Shown here in pieces: positions 26,193 to 37,200 of a stretch of 64,000 nucleotides of DNA. Source of the DNA: Serinus canaria (taxonomy: Eukaryota; Chordata; Aves; Passeriformes; Fringillidae). Position numbers and translations under genes: made by a program. The DNA is taken from assembly GCF_022539315.1 (NCBI RefSeq), contig NC_066329.1, forward strand, positions 2,517,072 through 2,581,071. Direction: 5' to 3'. The notes below the pieces were generated by a model. It was not told the DNA's origin, ran no database searches, and saw only the letters and a program-made list of their open reading frames with translations. How positions within the stretch are numbered: position 1 is the first letter of the stretch; every line of letters starts with the position of its first letter.

Positions 26193-29100
26193 CTGGAAAA
26201 CAAAAAAGAAAAGAGAGAAGGCAAAACTGGACTTGTATCCTTGGCCATATTTTTATGCTTGGCCAGTTTATCCTTGGCCACAAACTTGTACCCTGGCCAT
26301 GAAGTAAACTATTTAGGAAGGAATATCATCAGTCCTTTGACAGTGTGTTGATAATGGAGACAGCATGTGACTATCTAATACAATACAGTGCTCAGCAGAA
26401 AATTGTGCACAGTTGCCACATAGCTTTGAAATCATAAGTTCTGGCCCTGCTGCTGGAGTAACAGCTTTATGTCATTCCAAAAATGTCTACAAAACTGAAA
26501 GAGATGGAGACACGTGCTAATATGAGCTAAGTAATTCACCTGTTTGCATTAGAGAAGAAATGCTGGAACATACAAACATGACAAATCTGCTAAGCTGCCT
26601 CTGTGCCATATGTTGGAGAGCTTCAGATTTCATTTGGTACCTACTTGGCTAACTGCTTTCATTTGTAGGCACCTTCTTATCATTCAGACACACTCTTCAG
26701 CTAGATTTAATTCTGCCATCTCCACTGGCTCTATAAAACCAGTTACTTTTTGTGTCTTCTTTTCAAGTCCCTAGCATTCTAGAAGCTGGAATAAGTGTGA
26801 AGAGAATTCTCTCCAGATGTCCCTTACCATCAGATACGTACATTTTAATTGCATTATACAACTGCTATCCAGCATACCCCCAGGTAGGGTAAATATGCAG
26901 GAACTTACTGCATTTCTCTGCATTTCTTCTTCTTTTCAAGTCTTTGGCAGTTCTAGAAGCTGGAATAAGGTTCTCTCGAGATGTCTCTTACCATACTGTA
27001 CATTTTAATTGCATTATACAACTGCCATCCAACATACCCCAAGTAGGGGTAATATGCAGGAGCTTACTGCATTTCTTCTTCTTTTCAAGTGTCTAGCAGT
27101 TCTAGAAGCTGGAATAAGGTTGAAGAGAATTCTCTCCATATGTCCCTTACCAAACTGTACATTTTAATTGCGTTATACAACTGCCATCCAACATATCCTC
27201 AACAGCTCTGCCCTGCAATTACACATTGGTAATTCAAAAATTCTCCACTTAGAAAAAATGACTGTAAAGACAGCTTAAAGCAAATTTAACTGATGTGCTG
27301 CTTACTGGGCATATGCATGCCAATGAAGATATCCATCAGAGATGTTTTAAAGTTGGTAAGAATTCCAAGTGCTAGAGCTTTAATGCTTTGTGGGTGAGAC
27401 AAAGTGTTCAAGACAGACAACAGTAAATAAATCATTGCCAGCTCTGCAGGTGAGTGGGGGGAGCTCCTCTAGCTGAGCAGACAATTTTATTTGCATACTT
27501 AGTAGGAGACAGACGTTACAGCTAAGTGCCAGCATCCACAAGAAGCAAGAAAAGGCGCGGGCGTGACCTGGTCTCACCTGGTGAACGTCCCTCCTGTAGC
27601 CGGAGTCGTTGTTGCTGCCCCCGATGACGTAGAGCTTGCCCAGCAGCGCGGCCATGCCGTGCCAGGCGCGCCGCACGGGGCCGTCTGCCAGCACGTCCCA
27701 GCGGTCCGTCCTGGGGTCATAGCACTGCAGCTCCTTCAGGTAATCCTCTCCTCTCCTGCCACACGTGATGTACATCTTCCCATCCAGCGCCGCTCCCGCG
27801 TGGGCGTACACCTGCACAGCACACCGGCAAAGCAAGAGCTTCAGCTCTGCATTTGTGTATTTCTCCCGGTTTTGAAGCAGGAAATAGACATGAAGGGAGT
27901 GACATTGGTCATGAGTTATGCAGAGATCAAAAAGCAGAAAGGATTTGCTTATGGACAGTTCTTTCTAAGATAATTGTGAATTTCTGAATGAAACACACTA
28001 GAATTTCTAAAAGTTCCAGAACAGCAGCATTCTCTGTCTTTATTGCTCCTTCATACTATAACTTTACTCCCTAATCTACTTGGAAGCCTTTTTATTGGTG
28101 ATTTTTCTTATAGAAGCAGTGTTATCAGGAATGCAAGTTATTCTACTTAGTAGCACTCAATTCAGGCTTTTTATATTTTCAGCAGTGACACACATTTATT
28201 ATTTGTTTTATTAACAGTTTTAATAATTAACACAATAAAGGTGCAGGCAAAATCAACAAGAGACAGGAAAAATAAGCATTAAACTGGAAAATGAAATTTA
28301 CATATGCTATTATTTAATTTTCTTGTAATCCATTTACTCCATATACAGAGTTTACTGCTTTCCATCTGAATATCAGCAAATTAAAAGTTACACCTGAGAA
28401 AAACATCTAGCAAGCTTAAATCAGGAATTGGGGGACTGTAGTAGTGTGTGTGGCTAATGCACTCCTTACCTCCTTCTTCAGAGGTGTCACATATTCCCAA
28501 GTGTTGGTTTTAGGGTCATACCTCTCCACTTCCCTCAGGTCTTCATGGTAATCTCGGCCTGCGACGGCATAAATATAGTTGTCCACGACACAAACACTGA
28601 GGTCAGCGTGCTCTTGCTGCAGGGACTGGATCTGGAACCATCTGTTGTGTCGTGGGTCATACCTTGGAAAAGAATGGGATCAAAGAAAGTTATTCCTGCA
28701 GCTGCAGAATCACTGCAGGAATACCAGATAGCTCCGTGGATGTGGGTTACTGCACTGGCTTCAGCTGAAATTGAGCTCATCTCTAAGTGAGGTGAAATTT
28801 GGCCTTGTCAGCATTTTATTATTAGCAAAGTTGTTTTATTCTATTTATAGAAGATGTACTTTGGCTGACATAATCATGTTATCAAAGCCTAGGTTTTCCA
28901 TTATCTTGTACACTGCTGTCAGGTTACATATCACAATCTCTGTTTGCACAAAGCCATTCTACAAAGTAACACAGTCTAAAAATAGCACAAAGACTAAATC
29001 TGAATCTTCAAGAATACAAGAAGGGCATAAATACATGGTAGTTTCTTTGATACTTTTCCCCAAATATCTGCTGCTCAAAGTGAATCTCATGATTCACTTT

Positions 29101-32100
29101 CATGTCAAACTATCTCTCTTATCTGGAAATTTTAGTTACAGAGAAAACTGGCTGAGAATTGAAACTATGCATGCCATAAAATAAGAGCAACTCAGCTAAG
29201 ACTTGTAAAACTGAGCATAATATAAAGACAGAAGGGTTTATATCTGTTTTTGCAACATAATGGGCATGAAGGTCTAAACCTGTTCCTCCTGCTCTTCCCT
29301 ACATAGTAATATAAAAGCACTCTGGAATGCTGCTATTGTGCACACAGATTTTTGAAAATCTGTTAGTAATAGCATTTTATTTAAAATCCTTTTGTATTGG
29401 GACAAAAACTACACATAGAAGACTTCCAGAAAATGCTAGTAAGAGAATATCTAGACAGCCTAGAGTTCAGGCTTATTACTGCTTCCCACACCTTTAATAC
29501 TTCCCTCCTCCAACACGTCAGAAAGAAGCACAAGTAATACTCTTGAATGAGTAGCTGTTTCTACACTGTCAGGCTCAGCTTTGTCTCATAAGCACTGCTG
29601 GGAGCTTCCTGTTACTATGAAGCTCATTTCTTGTGTTTTCTTTCAGTGAGGCTCCTGCTTAGTTCCTGATCTTTGGCTGGCAAGTGTGCTGACTGTCTGT
29701 TGGCTTACTGACTCAGAAATGGGCAACAGGGTGGCAGTAAAATGAATAGCAAGATTATCCTTATCTTACCTCCAACACCTCGACTCTGCTCGAAAACCAC
29801 TTACATTGTTGTCTCCACCAATCAAATATACAAAGTTATTGAGAACAGCAATCCCTTGGTTGGACATTCTGGGGGCTAGTGCAGCTGTAAAGTGCCTCCA
29901 CTCCCCCAACAAGGGGTTCAGATACTTGGCTTGATCGCTGAGGACAATGGATGGAATAGAATGCATCCCTCCAAATCCCACTACACACTGGAACTCTGAT
30001 CTCAGCTGTGTCTGGGAGCTCTGAAGCATTGGCTGAAGACATTCATTCTTGTGGTACATTAATGCATCTGCAACTGTATCTTTTAAAGGACATGGACTTA
30101 ATTTGTCATGAAGTCTTTGCAGGATCTGGGGTTCCATCAGAGGAAAACGAACTGTCTCAAGTAGCTTAAGGGGCTCCATCAGGGAGACCTGATCCGTCTC
30201 CAGTTCCTCTGGAGAATAATGATAAAAAAGTGCTCCATCATAAACTTCAAACTCATAGTTAACCTCCAAACGGTTGCTGCTGAGAAGGGAGTAGACCTTC
30301 TGCAGGGGCAGCTGTCGGTACACTTGTGTCCTTGAGAAAGCTGTGAAGTTCTTCAGAATGTAGGAGTCCAGCTGCTCACTCAAATGCTTTAAGTCATAGT
30401 GGTCAGCTAGTCTGTAGACATCAAGGATGTTCTCTTCATCCACCCAGGACATGAGGAAATCACAACAGAACTTAATGACTTCTGGAATCTGCAAGAGAGA
30501 GAGGTTTTTCATTTCAAACACCACCTGCCCCACACTTGAGAGACAGGACTGAAGCCTGGGATGACTGCAAGGAAATTGTCCATGAAATCCCTTCTCTCCT
30601 CACAGTCTGACCACCATGGTCACTTGTGCCCTATTCACCTTTCCCCAGAGAAAGAGAACTCAGCATGGGTATGTGGATGAATATAACACAGCTCTTCTAG
30701 CCATGCTCTACTGCAAGACTTAAGTTTGGCTTCAGGTGCAGCAGCAATGTGCCTTGTGGGACATGTGGGACACGGGGCACTGCCTGCTCTGCAGCCTGCC
30801 TTGGAGCAGCCAGGAAAACAGACACAGGGCATGGTGATTAGTCACCCTGTGCTTGTTTTTCCAGAGCACTAGAGATATACTATATCAAAGATTGTATCTG
30901 TAACAAATGATTCACTCAAGAACATAGGAAACCATTGGAAAGGAAAATGAGTATTTAGTGTTGTCTTCTGAACACAATTTGAAGTTGTATATCTGGCAGG
31001 AGAAACAAAGAACTAACTGCTGTCCAGGAGCCCCTCTGCTAACAAAGTGTGTAAAAACCAACCAAAGCAAGCACTCACAAAGATTTAGTACCAAAGCCTT
31101 GTGCAGCAATTAGCTGCAGGGGAAATTAGAGAAAAAAAAACTTGTCTTAAAAGCACATGACCCCTGCACTTAGTGCAAACCATAGTGGCAGGATTTCCTG
31201 TAGTGATGAGGTCAGGAGAGGTCATGTGCCTGTGGACTCACCTTGAGCAGCACAATTTCTGAGCAGCACACCCTGTTCCTTACCATAGGCCAGGGATATT
31301 CTGTTTCAGGGAAGCTTTCATAAACAGATCAGTGAAAGTCAATGCTACATAAAATACTCCTCTAGATGAAATGGGTAATGTTTTAACTGATGAAACCATT
31401 GGCACAAATGAGATGTGCAAGTACCCATTCATTGTTCCTACCCTTCCACAGTTAGTTCCAGTGGCTACAGCATCCCAGAAATCCTTCTTACCATGCCCAT
31501 CCATGCTCCCCTCTTAACATTCCCTCTAACCAGATATCCATGTTTTCTGTTTCTTTCATCATTACTTTTGTTTCTTGTTTCTTTTTTGTCGCATCTCCCA
31601 GTACCTCACCTGAAGCTGACAGGCTGCAGCTAAGGTTTCCTGTACACTGTTCACACTGAGTTCCAGCTCAGAAGTGTAAATGAAGTTCAAGATTTTACAC
31701 ATTGCATTGTAGGAGATGCCATGAATATGAACTTCTTCTTGTTCCATCTCTCTTAATCCTCCTGCAAACATTCCTCTGCAAAACAGACAATGGCACATGC
31801 TATGGCAGATTTGCATTGAAGCTATTTCCAGTTTGCTCATCTTATGTTGTCCTGGGAACATAAAAAATATTCGGAAATACAAAAACCTAGCTGGACACTT
31901 TAATGTGATTACCTCTCCTCTAAGTTAAGAGTACAGGCCTTTAGGTCCTAAGAAACTAACACTTCATTGTGCAGGGAAACAGCAGGGGCAACCTAGAAAG
32001 TACAGTTCACAGGTGAAGGACTTCAATACACACCCAGTATCTGGACAGTCAATGGTCAAAGGCAGATACTCTGAGTGTGGGGGAAGAGGAAACACAGAGG

Positions 32101-34244
32101 AACTCAGGACAGTGGAAATTTTTTTCCAAGGTATAGCAGTTCCTCTTTCAATTAGAAGTTTGTCCGGATTGACTTTGGTGTTTGCTTTATGAAAACAAAG
32201 AAACTGCTCACCAAACTGCCTGGGAACTGCCTGGGGACTGCCTGGTTTAATGGCCAGTGAGTCACCCTATAGGCACACAACAGTGACCCAGCTCCAGTGA
32301 GTTTTTGTGTATTATGAAATGATCATCACCACAGGCAAGGTCTTACAATGCTAAGGATATGTTAAAAGCCACTTAGAGTGCACTTAAGCAGAAGACACCA
32401 GTTCAGATAGTCTCTCCTCTTTATAAACCTCCAAGTACCACAGTGAATTTAGTGGAGGTAAGCTCAGTGTGCAGGAACAAGAGCTTTATTTCTGCAGAGA
32501 AATAACAGAGAGATGAATAAAGCCATAGTTAGTATTTTGAAACAGCCTGTCACTCTTGCACTGAGAATGACACAGGAACAGGCAGGAGGCAGTATTGCAG
32601 AAAGAGCAAAAGAAAGCTAATTAATTACTTTATTATACTTTATTACATTGCATCTAAACTGAACCTGCCAAGCACTCAACTGCACTCCATCCTGACACAC
32701 ACACCTGGTCCTGATAGGCCAAGGAAACAAAACATCCTCACTTTGGGTAAACAATCTCCATATTGCATTCTACTTTTGCACATACAGGCACAGCAAATGA
32801 GATAAGAAATGTTTTGATCATTCTCTGAGGTTCAGAGAATGTGAATCCCAGAAATATTCTTGGGAAGATTGCCTTGCTTTTCTCTGTGAGAAGAAATGTG
32901 GCTACAAGAGCCTCAGCTCCATCTTACAGGTCTGATTTTCCATTCAGAAGGAGTCTGCCCAGCCAGAAGCTTTGGATGTCACAGCTGTGACTAACAGCCA
33001 GACACGTGCCTGTTTTTTCTCCTGAGAAGCTTCAACTTTTCCATGTTTTACAACTTTGGAATATGATTTGGAGAATTGTTTACCCAGCATGTGAATTGTT
33101 TTTACTTAATAACCAATCCCAGTCCAGTTGTGTCAGACTCTCTGAGTCAGTAACGAGTTTTTTTATTCATTCTTTTCAAGCCTTCTGATGTCTCCTTTCT
33201 CTTTCTTTAGTATAGTTTTAATATATAATTTTCTTTTAATATAATATCATAGAAGAATAAATCAGCCTTCTGAGAACTGGGAGTCAATTCTTTTCTCTCA
33301 CCTGGTCCTAAGACCCACAACAACACCACAACACATGCCTGTTGCTGCCACGTGTCACTCTAAGACATTAAATAAAATGATGCAGACTGTCACAGAAATA
33401 TTTTATGAAAAATCTTTTTGCTATGATTTTTCTCCTGAGAAGCTGAGAGGCCTCAGAAACAAAATGTAAACAATAATTATCTGCTGCTGAGGAATGCAGC
33501 AAGTGCATCTTTGATTGGTCTCATGTGGTTGTTTCTAATTGATGGCCAGTCACAGTCAGCTGGCTCAGACTCTCTGAGAGTCATGAGCTTTTGTTATCAT
33601 TCCTTTCTATTCCTTGCTAACCTTCTGATTAAATCCTTTCTTCTACTCTTTTAATAAGTTTTAATATATCATTTTCTTTTAAAATAATATATATCATCAA
33701 ATAATAAATCAACCTTCTGAAACACAGAGTCAAGATTCTCATCTCTTCCCTTGTCCTAAGACCCCTGCAAACACCATCACAGAGGACTTTCTAAGGTATA
33801 AGAGGGTAGATTTATAAAACATTTATAGATTTCCAAAAGTGACAGTGGATTGGAGAATGACAGTGCCGCCCCTCCAATGACACTGGACAAACCAACAGTC
33901 TATCAAATTTCACTTTTTCCATAAAAGAATGCAAACCAAGAAGTTCTTTACACAAAGTGCGTGAGAAAGAATGCAAACATAAGAAAAACTTCAAAAAGCA
34001 GGGCGACAGCAGCGTACCTGAAGTAGTCACAGGAGGCAGCCAGGAGGATGCGATGGGCCTCGATGGGTTTGTCCTCCACCACCAGCACCACATCGAAGAG
34101 GATGCTGCTGTCCCTGAGCGACAGCAGCCCGCTGAGCAGCGCCTGCGAGTGCTCCGCGCTGCGGTAAGTGCTGCTGCTGCGCTGCTGCGCCGGCGGCTCC
34201 AGGGCAGCTCTGTGGGCCTGAGTCAGCTCCTGCTCCTCCGCCAT
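25815..34244 (-). CDS. KLHL22: KLHL22, BTB-BACK-Kelch substrate receptor of CUL3 (six coding exons)
   Basis: KLHL22 docks substrates onto a CUL3-RING ubiquitin ligase. Known substrates include PLK1, which is monoubiquitinated and leaves kinetochores at mitosis, and DEPDC5, which is degraded on amino-acid supply, activating mTORC1. Joining 34244-34018, 31775-31610, 30488-29770, 28662-28470, 27811-27578 and 26192-25815 gives 1917 nt, 638 residues plus stop (human 634 as I recall). The BTB domain starts near residue 48 (ILFDVVLVVEDK) and runs to about 118. BACK follows from about 150 to 270 (CCDFLMSWVDEEN; YRQLPLQKVYSLLSS). Six Kelch blades show VVGFGG, YLIGGDNN, YAVAGRDY, YITCGRRG, YVIGGSNN and YVLGGRSH. 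The protein ends EVMSVSDWEEFDNSSED. All phases fit. The start is the ATG before AEEQE, as in human. The gene is head to head with MED15. Confidence 0.97.
26756..27197. repeat. Threefold tandem repeat in KLHL22 intron 5
   Basis: Three diverged copies begin with CTTCTTTTCAAG at 26756, 26929 and 27078 (spacings 173 and 149 bp). Each contains TTCTAGAAGCTGGAATAAG or a close variant, a TGTACATTTTAATTGC-like segment and ATACAACTGC. The second copy lacks about 10 bp, and the third ends within the unit. A related single piece lies at 24411-24459. The family was not recognised. Confidence 0.85.
27578..27811 (-). CDS. KLHL22: KLHL22 coding exon 5 (Kelch blades)
   Basis: Acceptor TGTGCAG/GTGTACG at 27811 and donor CACCAG/GTGAGA at 27578/27577, both phase 0. 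It encodes residues 436-513 with MYITCGRRGEDYLKE, GPVRRAWHGMAALLGKLYV and IGGSNNDSGYRRDVHQ. The exon is clearly GC-richer than its flanks. Confidence 0.95.
28470..28662 (-). CDS. KLHL22: KLHL22 coding exon 4 (Kelch blade)
   Basis: Acceptor TCCAAG/GTATGACC at 28662 and donor GAAGGAG/GTAAGG at 28470/28469. The first base completes codon 371. It encodes residues 372-435, YDPRHNRWFQIQS, ADLSVCVVDNYIYAVAGRDY and TNTWEYVTPLKKE, close to human. Confidence 0.95.
29770..30488 (-). CDS. KLHL22: KLHL22 coding exon 3 (BACK domain and first Kelch blades)
   Basis: Acceptor TCTTGCAG/ATTCCAG at 30488 and donor TGGAG/GTAAGA at 29770/29769. At 719 nt it is the largest exon. It encodes residues 132-370 and part of 371. 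Recognisable pieces are IPEVIKFCCDFLMSWVDEE, YRQLPLQKVYSLLSSNRLEV, FQCVVGFGGMHS, SDQAKYLNPLLGEWRHFTA and VYLIGGDNNVSGFRAESRCW. Confidence 0.96.
31610..31775 (-). CDS. KLHL22: KLHL22 coding exon 2 (second half of BTB)
   Basis: Acceptor TTTTGCAG/AGGAATG at 31775 and donor CTTCAG/GTGAGG at 31610/31609. It completes Arg76 and encodes to residue 131: GMFAGGLREMEQEEVHIHG, FIYTSELELSV and QETLAAACQLQ, the part of the BTB fold and 3-box area that contacts CUL3. Confidence 0.95.
32640..33333 (+). mobile_element. LTR copy (endogenous retrovirus type), limits approximate
   Basis: The segment resembles an LTR family seen repeatedly in songbird genomes. It shares CTCCTGAGAAGCTT-like, CAGACTCTCTGAG, TTTTAATATAT and AATAAATCAGCCTTCTGA blocks with the copy that follows, in the same order. 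The end near ACACCACAACA is fairly clear. The left edge is unsure and could be as late as 32798. There is no internal retroviral coding sequence. It lies antisense to KLHL22, in intron 1 between coding exons 1 and 2. Confidence 0.6.
33389..33781 (+). mobile_element. Passerine-type solo LTR
   Basis: It begins TGTCACAGAAATATTTTATG and ends CACCATCACA, with a TATA-like/AATAAA-containing region near 33700. The whole reads like a common songbird ERV LTR. It is alone: no primer-binding site or gag/pol frame follows. I did not find a clear target-site duplication. It and the previous element share several blocks, so they are related families or old relatives. Confidence 0.75.
34018..34244 (-). CDS. 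KLHL22: KLHL22 coding exon 1 (N-terminus, first half of BTB)
   Basis: ATG at 34242-34244 lies in CTGGGATGGCG (G at -3 and +4). It encodes residues 1-75 and two bases of codon 76, ending TACTTCAG/GTACGC. The first 25 residues differ from human as I recall it, but TYRSAEHSQALL and AHRILLAASCDYF match. About 17-43 nt of 5' UTR precede the ATG in this exon, depending on which of two acceptors (34287 or 34270) is used. Confidence 0.95.
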
Positions 34245-37200
34245 CCCAGGCAGAAATGCTCAGCCACCAGCTGCAGCAGAATTAAATCTGTGAGACAACA
34301 GAATCGGCAGAGGTTTGTGCTTTTTGTTTTACAAACGGTGCTCTGACCCTTGCCCGTCACAGAAAATAAAGCCACTCTTCAGGCAATGGAGAGACACTTC
34401 TGTCCTGGACAAATGATCCCAAATTATACTGAAAAAACACAGATGAACATCAGCACACCAAAGTGGTAGAATAAGGTTTTCCAAAAACAGGTATTCTGAC
34501 TCCTGGGTTTTCACCCCAATATCAGAGTATGTGGCACATGGGTATTTGTTTTTCTCAGCAAGACTTTCACTTCCCAATCCATTACCAAACCCCTTCTTTC
34601 TTTGGTATTTCTGCATCATCTGCAACGAAAAATGGGCCAAAATTTTGCCAAATTCCAAACTGCCTAATATTCTCAGGTAACTTTTCAGCAGTATAAACTG
34701 CACCTTTCATCTTTCTCTTAATATTTTACCACAGCATCTCCTCTCTTCTCTCTTCCTGTGTTTGTTTTTTGCATTTTCTGTAGCTAAGCACATTTCCAAC
34801 CTTAATTGTGCAAAATACTGTACAAAACTGCAGGCTTCAAAGTGAGCTTCTTTATTTTGGCAATTTCAAGCTAGCATGCACAGCTACTCTCCACTTCCCT
34901 GTGACTCCCTGCAGAGAGCAGGTATTTCCCCTAGAATGGGCACTGTCCAAGGCTATCCTGTACCTTTTTCTAGGGCTGCCACTGACACACTGGGAAGGTC
35001 CCCTATGGCACATTGGGAAACACCTGTAAAAAGCTATCTGCAAGTGATTGTGTTTCATGTCGATGGTTAAGCAATTAAAGTCTCATGAGTCCTCTTCTAC
35101 CATCCTGTAATTTACCCTGCCCATTGTCTTTGAAGAATGTCAGAAGTTGTGGCAGTCAGAGCTTATAGACTCTATCCAGTTGTCAGCACACATTAAAAAA
35201 ACACCCCCCATTAGCAAAAGGAAGTAAGTGAGCTGATATGGCTGCTAACACATTCAGAAGATCCTCTCTTCAGCAGCCTGGGAAATAGCTTAGTGCCACA
35301 AGGGACAGTCACAAGGGGTTAGCAGCAGTCAGGGAAGCAGAAGAGAACAAACCCAGCAAATCCAAACAAAGAGTGAAGAAATGGAACCATTGTTTCACTG
35401 TGCCAGCCACGGACAGTGAGGGCAGCCCTGGAGATCTCAAAACACTGCAGGTATTCTGGGTGTGGCAGCGAGGAAGGAGCTGCCCAGATGACACCAAGAA
35501 ATATGAGAATGTTTATTGTTCTGCCTGAGGAAGTTACCCTCCACTGCCCAAAACAAAAGGAAGGTGGTGCTGCATGGTGAATGGGATGGAAAATACCCTG
35601 AGAAAGTGTTTTAATGTTCATCTGCTCTTTGCCAGCAAAGCCAAGACAGCAGCTCAGAAGAGGAGCTCTGACAAAACAGCCTTCTGGGGAGCACTCAGGT
35701 CGATTAGAGAGGGAAAACTATCCATCAGCAGCTGAAGAGATTAATAATGGCTTATTTTTCATGACAGGTTGATGCTTTTCCTAGAAATCAAATGAAAGCA
35801 GACAAAACATTAGTGTATCATTACATTTGCTCCTGGGGAATACTGAGAGTGATGGATTGAGGCAAGGGAAATAATGTAGTAAGAAAGGCAAGTGAAATAG
35901 TGAGTGTTACGTGATGTTGATCAGAAATTTCCCATTTCACTAAAAGTAAATAAATGCAGCAAAACCAAAGTAGGGTGACATATGGTCCAAATGAGGAACT
36001 GATTAACTCTGTTAATGTGATTTAATGTGGTTAAGGCTCCAAAACGGGTTCTATCTTCTCGTCTTCTTAGAGAGCTGTATCAAAAGAAGTCCCTATGGAA
36101 GTGAAATCACTATATCAAGAAGCAGATGTAAAAGCAACAAATGAACTATTTTCTGAATCCAAGGACATTTCAGGATTAGGGGAAGCACCATGACCTTTGA
36201 TACAATCTTATAGTGTATCATATACTGCAGTCACTGGTGGGAGAGAGGCCAAGGCAAGGTAAGTGAGAGATAAAACCACAGGGGCCACTGAAACCCTGTA
36301 GTAAGTGTTAGCAAATAAATGTATTGGAGAAGCAGGTTACAGAGATACATGCAGGGTAGAGTGGGAAACCCATATAATAATGCAAGCCTTTATTTATTTA
36401 ATTTTATTTAATATGACTAGAGATAGTTACTGTTCAGAATGTATTCTCTATCTGAATAATCTGAAAAAGTAACAGAAAGGGGATGAGGCTTTCAGCAAGT
36501 AAAGCCCCAGAAGAGATCTGATGTTACAAATGTAGTAACTGGAACCAGGAAGATTAAATGGTATTATGAGAGAGAGAAAATAGAAATACATTAAAAGGAT
36601 AAATTATTTAATGATTCTGTAGCCAGCATGAGCATTAGTATCTGAATAGCTCTCAGTGACAAGTGGGGGCTGTCTTGGAGATCTGCAGGGAGTTTATCTC
36701 ACACTTAGTTTGAATAGATAGAGACTTCAATTATGCCACAACCATTATCAAGAGCTGAACAAACCAGCTCTGCTGTGACCACCCAGTGTGGCCAAGAAGA
36801 GATGCTGGGAGTGCAGCTGAACCATCCTCCACAGCTGATTTTTGGCTGGTTAACAGCTGAACCTACAGATTTTTTGCTACGCTTTGCTTCCTGAATTCTG
36901 GCAGTCCTGACCTCCTGTTTCCAACTCCTGCCCCTGGGCTGTACCTCAGCTGTCACTGGTGAGCTGGAATGTCCCTCAGGGTGACCACTCATGCTTGTAC
37001 ATCATCCTAAGGAACTGCTCCCAGCCTAAAAAATTAAAGGTGAATGTTTGTAGTATTAATCTATAAAGTCTGACTGACAGATGTGGTTAAGTCTTCCTTG
37101 AGCCAAAAGCCTCTCAACTCCTGCCTGGGTAGTTTCAGGAGCTGTTAGAAAAGAGGTGTAAGCCCAAGGAGGGCAGAGGACCACGGGCTGGCTGTGGGGA

